From NCBI GenBank assembly GCA_036675565.1, contig JAKFER010000054.1, positions 1-12,878 of the forward strand: 12,878 bases of DNA, in the 5' to 3' direction. Source of the stretch: JACCYQ01 sp036675565. GTDB lineage: Bacteria; Bacteroidota; Bacteroidia; Chitinophagales; Chitinophagaceae. The first letter of the stretch is position 1, and every line of letters begins with the position of its first letter. This document shows, one piece after another, positions 8,188 to 12,878 of this stretch. Under the pieces are notes generated by a model. It saw nothing but the letters and a program-made list of their open reading frames with translations, was not told the DNA's origin and ran no database searches. The translations under genes and the position numbers were made by a program.

Positions 8188-9282
8188 TTATTGAGGTAAT
8201 AACACTCTATCAATCACCTGTACTACGCCATTCACTGCATTTACATCAATTGAAGTAACATTCGAAGGTACTCCTCCATTTCCCACACCCATAACCGTTA
8301 GTGCAGTTGCAAATGGCCCGGTGAAAGTACTCTGCACTTCGATACCTGGGTGTGCAGGAATAGCCCCATTCAAAGCCGTTGGTATCCATGTAGCTGTAGT
8401 TGGGAAATTATGCGCATAATTCCTTGTCGGAAGAATATGATAAGCTACGATTCCTGCTGCATCCTGAACAGGAACAAAGTTGTTTATAAAATCGATGAAT
8501 ACCTGGTCGGGTGCTCCAACCGGGACCATGCCCCCGGATAAAGCGCTGACAAGTTCTTTCATTGCATCATTTGTTGGCGCAAATACGGTCAGGTTTACAA
8601 CCGGATACTGTAGCAAGTAATCAAAACTGGAAAGACCAGTACTGCCTTGTGAAGCTCTTTTTATTGCCGCCTCAAGTATAGAAAATTGCGGATCATCGTA
8701 AATTACATTTGACAATAAAACGGAAGGTGGCATTACCACTGCCACTGTTTTATGTATTACGCCATTACCTGCAAGAATATCACCCTGTTTTACAGGGATA
8801 TTATTAGCATAAACGGTTGATCCAATTTTGGACAAATGAATATTCATTTTCACCAATGGGTTTGTAGGATCCAGTGGTAATAAAGTGGGCATTTGAACAG
8901 GTGGCATTACAGCTGTAACTGCTGAAACAGGTAAAGCCTGCGGAACAATATGATAACGCAAAATAGCGGCAACCTGTGCAACAGGTAATGCATCAACAAT
9001 GGCTTGAGAAAGACCTGAGGCTGCAAATGCAGCATCATCTACTGCAAATAATGTAAGTTTTGCATCCGGGTTTTTTAATACCGGCAACAAACCAGTTTTG
9101 GTAACCGCTGATTTTAAAATGGAATAACTGGCGTCAGATTCAATAACAGAACCTATGGTGGTTGTAACTACCGGCTTTACTACCGGGTCAATATCCTCGA
9201 ACTCCTTGTTACACGACTGCATAGCAAAGAAACCTGCCGCAAGGATCAGTGCGCCCGCTTTTTTATTTATGATTGAAAACAT
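8188..9282 (-). CDS. Surface lipoprotein with two fasciclin (FAS1) domains
   Basis: The 364 residues start with a lipoprotein signal: KK, a hydrophobic run, then AMQSC with the lipidated cysteine at C24. The residues after it (NKEFED) are Lys plus acidic, resembling the Bacteroidota signal that sends lipoproteins to the outer surface. Two FAS1 domains follow. The first, about 43-185, has LTLFAVDDAAF, LRYHIVP and NGVIHKT; the second, about 189-363, has LTVFAPTNDAM, VAYHILP and NGVVQVIDRVLLP. These are the conserved H1, YH and H2 regions of the fold, a family linked to adhesion and protein or ligand binding. It follows the TonB-dependent receptor gene by 26 bases on the same strand, so the two are probably co-transcribed, and I infer a surface partner of the receptor. 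Transcription ends at the shared hairpin at 8136-8171. The ligand is unknown. Confidence 0.92.
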   Translation of the reverse strand: MFSIINKKAGALILAAGFFAMQSCNKEFEDIDPVVKPVVTTTIGSVIESDASYSILKSAVTKTGLLPVLKNPDAKLTLFAVDDAAFAASGLSQAIVDALPVAQVAAILRYHIVPQALPVSAVTAVMPPVQMPTLLPLDPTNPLVKMNIHLSKIGSTVYANNIPVKQGDILAGNGVIHKTVAVVMPPSVLLSNVIYDDPQFSILEAAIKRASQGSTGLSSFDYLLQYPVVNLTVFAPTNDAMKELVSALSGGMVPVGAPDQVFIDFINNFVPVQDAAGIVAYHILPTRNYAHNFPTTATWIPTALNGAIPAHPGIEVQSTFTGPFATALTVMGVGNGGVPSNVTSIDVNAVNGVVQVIDRVLLPQ

Positions 9283-9308
9283 ATTGAATAAGTTTATTAA
9301 AAAATGAA

Positions 9309-12029
9309 TTAAAAAATATTATAACCATAGCTCACATAATACAATCCACCAATAGATGGATTACCAGCTGCATTGCGATAATATTGGTTAAGCAAGTTAT
9401 TGGCTCCGACTTTGATAACAGATTTTGATGCCTGCATTTTATAACTAACCTGCGCATCCAGAGTTTGAATTTGTTCTATCATTCCTGAAGCAAAATCTCC
9501 TTCGTAAAAGAATGCATCCTGCCAGCGATAAACCAGGTTAAAACCCCATTGCTTATCAGCACCAAAACCGGTATTTCCAAAATTTACATTGGCCCTGTAC
9601 TTAGGTGCATTAAAGAAAGCCACATAACCCGGGGGAACTTTATCCAAAACATCCGAAGTGAAATTAGCTCCTAATACAAAACTCTTTGGTAAACGATAAT
9701 CGAAGCTGATACCATATCCATATGTTTCAACTTTACTTTCAGTATTTACAGGCACTGAATAAACTACTCTTTTTTCCGGATTGGAGAGGTCTGCAGGATT
9801 ACCGGTTGTTGATTGCATTACCAGGGTGCGTACAATAAAGTCGGTATATGTACCAAAATAACCATACACGTCAAACAATAATTTTCCTTCAGCAAATAAT
9901 CCACGGTAACCCCCTTCGAAAGATTTAACGGATTCAGGTCTGAATTCATCAAAGGTAACAGGCTGACCCGTTGTCAATGAATAGACGGGATTACTATTAA
10001 AACGATAAAAATCTTTCAATTCCTGTACACCTCCGATCAATTTTACATTACCACCCACATCCAGGTTAATCCACTGTTGCTGTGTTGATGGGAAACGGTA
10101 AGCTGTCTGGTAAGACAAACGAATGTTGTTGTTTTCTGTAATTTTCACAAGTGCAGTTGCTCTTGGTGTAAAGCGCCCTTTAAAATTGGTATTCTTATCA
10201 AAACGACCTGCAAGAGTCAATTTTAAACGCTCATTAAATAAGGATCTTGAAGCTTGAATATATCCACCATATTCATTAATAAGGATAACGCCTGCAGAAT
10301 CGGCGAACAAAGTTCCTTCAGAATCCAATTCATACTTTTTGTAATTACCGCCAACAAGGATATCTACCACTGAACCGGTTACATGGCTGAAATTATACTG
10401 GCCTTCGAAATTATACAGGTCCGTTTTATCAACAAACAAACCACCACCTTCAGAAATAGGAACAGATCGAACCTGGTCAAACAATTTTTTGAATTGTTCG
10501 GTTCCTGCTTCGGGGCGTCCGATGTCGGCTGTTTTCCTTGCGGTAGCATGCGCAGCATCATCACCCGCACCGGCTAATTTTGCAGCCAGGTAAGCCTGCC
10601 CATATTGAGCATACCAACCCGTATTACCCGGACTTGGCTTCCAGGCTTCATTCACTAAACGGGTTGTTACGGTTGCATTGAATGATTGTCCAGCATTTTC
10701 CTGTGTTGTATAAGCACGCAGAAACCAGTTGGTATGATTTAATTCAACTTTATACTGACCTATTTTAAGGTCCTTTAAAGAGTAACGATCGCTACCGGTA
10801 TACACTGTATTACCAGTGCCCCAATATGCTGCCGCAACAGCTTCTAATTTGGAAGAAATTTTATAATGCAATGCTCCCGTTAATTTAAAGTTGGTTGTAT
10901 TGGGATCTACAATATCATTCTCTGAATAACCGGTACGGGATACATTGATTGGCGAACCGGTAAGTGTACTGATATAAGGAGCCAGGAATGGCGCCTGCGC
11001 AGCTACACCTTGCAGAACCTGCCTGATATCTGCTGTTGTTTCATCACCATACATATTTACACCATCGTAATTAGGATCAGATTCTCTTGTGCCGGGAATA
11101 ATACCACCACTAGTTCCTAATCTTGCATAGTTGCGATAATCAGCTGCTACCCAATCCGTAGCCTGAATGTATTCTGAATTAATTTTAAAAGCGAACTTTT
11201 CGCCAATTGTTTTTGCATAACGCACAGCCCAATTATAATAAGGAGCTGCATCGCGGTACCTGCTATCTGTATGCGTAATTCCTTGTTTAATCTGGAATGA
11301 TAATCCCTGGTAACGAAATGGATTTTTACTGTTAATAAGTAATGTGCCATTCATACCACCGGGACCGTATAATGCGGAAGAAGCACCTGGAAGTAATTCC
11401 ATGCTTTCAACATCTAATTCAGTTAAACCAATTACACTTCCTACAGAAAAGTTTAATCCTGGAGCCTGGTTGTCCATACCATCTACCAACTGGTTAAAAC
11501 GAAGGTTACCACTTCCATTAAAACCACGGGTGCTGGGCGTTTTAAATGTCAGGGAAGATGTAGTCATATCAACACCTTTTATATTTGCAACCACATCATA
11601 AAATGATGCAGCGGGTGCATTCCGGATTGCAGCAGCACTGACTCTTTCTACTGTTACCGGCGATTCAAGGATACGTTCAGCCACCCTGCTGGCTGAAATA
11701 ACAACCTCCTCTCCCAGTGAAGATGAAGGCACAAAACTTACATTCACAGGTTGGGATGCATCTGTAACAGTTATTTCCTGCGATTCATACCCAATTGAAC
11801 TGATTAATAAAACAACAGGAAGATTATCTACCGAAATACTAAAATTTCCATTTTCATCGGTAAATGTACCCTGGGAAGTTCCTTTTATGGTGACCGAAAC
11901 AGCAGGTACCTGTGCGGTGGAACTGGCATTTTTTACATTACCGGAGATGGTAACTCTTTGTGCAATGGCAACAATTGAAATCGCACTGAACATTATGCAC
12001 AACGCCAGGTAGCGAAAGCTTTTACTCAT
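9309..12029 (-). CDS. TonB-dependent outer-membrane receptor with carboxypeptidase-regulatory-like domain
   Basis: The 906 residues begin with a Sec signal peptide cleaved near AIA-Q (about residue 23). Residues about 26-100 form the CarboxypepD_reg-like beta-sandwich (ISGNVKN, GTSQGTFTDENGNFSI, SSIGYESQEI). EEVVISASR (107-115) looks like the TonB box region. The plug follows (about 118-235) with DVVANIKGVDM, STRGFNGSGN and ELLPGASSALYGPGGMNGT. The rest is a 22-strand-type barrel ending in aromatic YGYNIF. This class takes up large or scarce ligands with energy from TonB-ExbBD. The substrate cannot be read from the sequence: no SusD gene is next to it, so it does not look like a standard SusCD glycan system. 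An Ala-rich, probably helical loop lies near 475-520. It is the first gene of a leftward pair with the FAS1 lipoprotein. No Shine-Dalgarno sequence precedes the ATG. Confidence 0.95.
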   Translation of the reverse strand: MSKSFRYLALCIMFSAISIVAIAQRVTISGNVKNASSTAQVPAVSVTIKGTSQGTFTDENGNFSISVDNLPVVLLISSIGYESQEITVTDASQPVNVSFVPSSSLGEEVVISASRVAERILESPVTVERVSAAAIRNAPAASFYDVVANIKGVDMTTSSLTFKTPSTRGFNGSGNLRFNQLVDGMDNQAPGLNFSVGSVIGLTELDVESMELLPGASSALYGPGGMNGTLLINSKNPFRYQGLSFQIKQGITHTDSRYRDAAPYYNWAVRYAKTIGEKFAFKINSEYIQATDWVAADYRNYARLGTSGGIIPGTRESDPNYDGVNMYGDETTADIRQVLQGVAAQAPFLAPYISTLTGSPINVSRTGYSENDIVDPNTTNFKLTGALHYKISSKLEAVAAAYWGTGNTVYTGSDRYSLKDLKIGQYKVELNHTNWFLRAYTTQENAGQSFNATVTTRLVNEAWKPSPGNTGWYAQYGQAYLAAKLAGAGDDAAHATARKTADIGRPEAGTEQFKKLFDQVRSVPISEGGGLFVDKTDLYNFEGQYNFSHVTGSVVDILVGGNYKKYELDSEGTLFADSAGVILINEYGGYIQASRSLFNERLKLTLAGRFDKNTNFKGRFTPRATALVKITENNNIRLSYQTAYRFPSTQQQWINLDVGGNVKLIGGVQELKDFYRFNSNPVYSLTTGQPVTFDEFRPESVKSFEGGYRGLFAEGKLLFDVYGYFGTYTDFIVRTLVMQSTTGNPADLSNPEKRVVYSVPVNTESKVETYGYGISFDYRLPKSFVLGANFTSDVLDKVPPGYVAFFNAPKYRANVNFGNTGFGADKQWGFNLVYRWQDAFFYEGDFASGMIEQIQTLDAQVSYKMQASKSVIKVGANNLLNQYYRNAAGNPSIGGLYYVSYGYNIF

Positions 12030-12126
12030 AAGGCAATATTTAGTTTATAAATTTGTCGGAAAAATAAGCATAATATAATCATCATAAAATTTAATTATTA
12101 AGGTAAATGACCAATTTGTTAAAATC

Positions 12127-12150
12127 TTGATCAAATTGATTTTGATTGAT
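12127..12150. repeat. Cluster of four TTGAT repeats, possible operator
   Basis: TTGAT occurs at 12127, 12136, 12142 and 12146, and the first is part of the 8-bp palindrome TTGATCAA (12127-12134). The cluster overlaps and precedes the putative -33 element of purC. It could bind a regulator, but in DNA this AT-rich chance is a real alternative. Confidence 0.3.
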
Positions 12151-12171
12151 TTAAAGTCATTCCTATATTCG
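12141..12171 (+). promoter_or_regulatory. purC: Candidate Bacteroidota-type promoter of purC
   Basis: TTTG at 12141-12144 and TATATTCG at 12164-12171 fit the Bacteroidota -33 (TTTG) and -7 (TAnnTTTG, one mismatch) elements with a 19-base spacer. Transcription would then begin only a few bases before the ATG at 12179, giving a leaderless or nearly leaderless message, which agrees with the lack of a Shine-Dalgarno sequence. No start site has been mapped. Confidence 0.4.
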
Positions 12172-12178
12172 ATTTTCT

Positions 12179-12878
12179 ATGACCCAATTTCAATTTCCCC
12201 AACAAATAAATTTCTATCGAGGAAAGGTTAGAGACGTATACACAATCGGTGAAGATTTCCTTGTAATGGTAGCTTCCAATCGAATTTCTGCTTTTGATGT
12301 TGTGCTACCAAAACCTATTCCATATAAAGGACAAGTGTTGAACCAACTGGCATCAATCATGTTAAATGCGACGAAAGACATTTGTCCAAATTGGCTGATA
12401 GAAACGCCTGCACCAAATGTATCCATCGGGATAAAATGTGTTCCATTTAAAATTGAAATGGTTATCCGCGGAAACCTGACGGGTCATGCATGGAGAACCT
12501 ACCAAAGTGGTAAAAGAAAACTTTGCGGTATTGACTTACCTGAGGGTATGAACGAAAATGATTTTTTTCCAACGCCTGTAATTACCCCTTCAACCAAAGC
12601 CTCCGAGGGACATGATGAAGATATTTCCAAAGAAGATATTATTGCCGGCGGACTGGCCACAGAAACCGAATGGGAAATACTGGAAAACTATACGCGTAAA
12701 CTTTTTGAAAGAGGAAAAGAAATTGCGGCCAAGCAAGGTTTGATTTTGGTTGATACCAAATACGAGTTTGGAAAAAATGGAGATGAAATTGTTTTGATGG
12801 ATGAGATCCATACACCCGATTCTTCCAGGTATTTTTATGTTGAAGGATTTGATGAAAGACAGCAAAAAGGAGAAAGAC
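12179..12878 (+). CDS. purC: SAICAR synthetase (phosphoribosylaminoimidazole-succinocarboxamide synthase), 3' end outside window
   Basis: ATG at 12179 opens a frame that runs to the window edge (233 whole codons). Members of this Bacteroidota type are about 300-315 residues, so roughly three quarters is present. PurC joins CAIR and aspartate with ATP to form SAICAR in de novo purine synthesis in the cytoplasm. Visible signatures: YRGKVRDVY (13-21) for nucleotide binding, ASNRISAFD (32-40), KIEMVIRGNLTGHAW, ITPSTKA with the following GHDED, LILVDTKYEFG and MDEIHTPDSSRYF. These cover substrate and metal binding. One oddity is Asn34 where most homologues I recall have Asp (SDRISAFD or TDRLSAFD). 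It is divergent from the TonB receptor gene. No other purine gene is visible in the window. Confidence 0.96.
   Translation, partial: MTQFQFPQQINFYRGKVRDVYTIGEDFLVMVASNRISAFDVVLPKPIPYKGQVLNQLASIMLNATKDICPNWLIETPAPNVSIGIKCVPFKIEMVIRGNLTGHAWRTYQSGKRKLCGIDLPEGMNENDFFPTPVITPSTKASEGHDEDISKEDIIAGGLATETEWEILENYTRKLFERGKEIAAKQGLILVDTKYEFGKNGDEIVLMDEIHTPDSSRYFYVEGFDERQQKGER

Larger units (their letters stand above)
12030..12178. promoter_or_regulatory. Divergent promoter region between the TonB receptor and purC
   Basis: This 149-base, very AT-rich gap must hold the promoters for both genes. Apart from the purC promoter candidate and the TTGAT cluster listed separately, I see no strong inverted repeat or riboswitch-like structure. 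On the minus strand the best -7-like string, TATTTTTC (about 40 bases from the receptor start), misses the final G of TAnnTTTG. Confidence 0.5.

Noticed and set aside
10379..10577. Small open frames on both strands within the TonB receptor
   Set aside because: The receptor frame is continuous and conserved across this region, so these are by-products of its codon use.
10480..10610. Ala-rich helical segment (residues about 475-520) of the receptor as a foreign insertion
   Set aside because: The flanks read smoothly as barrel sequence, and I recall similar stretches in related Bacteroidota receptors, so it is probably a family-wide extracellular loop.
8188..12029. Standard SusC/SusD polysaccharide-utilisation locus
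   Set aside because: The lipoprotein has two FAS1 domains rather than a SusD fold, and no glycoside hydrolase or sugar regulator is nearby.
12214..12865. Two minus-strand open frames within the purC region
   Set aside because: They are antisense to a clear PurC coding frame running off the window edge.
1..12878. tRNA, rRNA, CRISPR arrays, insertion sequences or phage genes
   Set aside because: None were seen: non-coding gaps are all under 150 bases, with no array of spaced DNA repeats, no transposase or integrase motif and no tRNA-like cloverleaf.

Overview
The window reads as ordinary chromosomal DNA of a Bacteroidota bacterium, most likely in or near the Chitinophagaceae. The grounds are a DUF3667 zinc-ribbon membrane protein, a TonB-dependent receptor with an N-terminal carboxypeptidase-regulatory-like domain, a lipoprotein with an acidic Bacteroidota-style surface-export signal, a purC of the roughly 300-residue Bacteroidota type, weak or absent Shine-Dalgarno sequences, TAnnTTTG-like promoter elements and AT-rich base composition. 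The placement is by recalled resemblance, not by a search. Coding density is very high, no non-coding stretch exceeds 150 bases, and I see no RNA gene, mobile element or CRISPR array.

Layout. At 1-1560 (+) lies the 3' part of a PolX-type gene whose PHP nuclease domain looks intact but whose polymerase palm has lost key acidic residues. Converging on it with an 8-base overlap is a leftward, closely packed three-gene unit at 7176-1553: a DUF3667 membrane protein, mazG, and a 1255-residue NtrY-like sensor histidine kinase with about 12 membrane segments. mazG and the kinase overlap by GTGA. A divergent rightward gene at 7275-8105 encodes a small secreted protein built of YD/RHS-like repeats. It ends at a perfect 15-bp hairpin (8136-8169) that can terminate transcription from both sides.

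From the right, a two-gene leftward unit (12029-8188) encodes a TonB-dependent outer-membrane receptor followed by a two-FAS1-domain lipoprotein, with no SusD partner. Divergent from it, the 5' part of purC (purine biosynthesis) begins at 12179 and runs off the window.

How the genes fit together. The two ends (PolX and PurC) are housekeeping genes: DNA repair and purine synthesis. MazG is nucleotide-pool sanitation, and its co-transcription with a membrane sensor kinase is suggestive but has no proven functional meaning. The receptor and FAS1 lipoprotein plausibly act together at the cell surface. I do not see a clearly new defence or mobile system. The most noteworthy items are the catalytically degenerate PolX palm, the architecture of the giant kinase and its coupling to mazG, the YD-repeat secreted protein, and the receptor/FAS1 pair.
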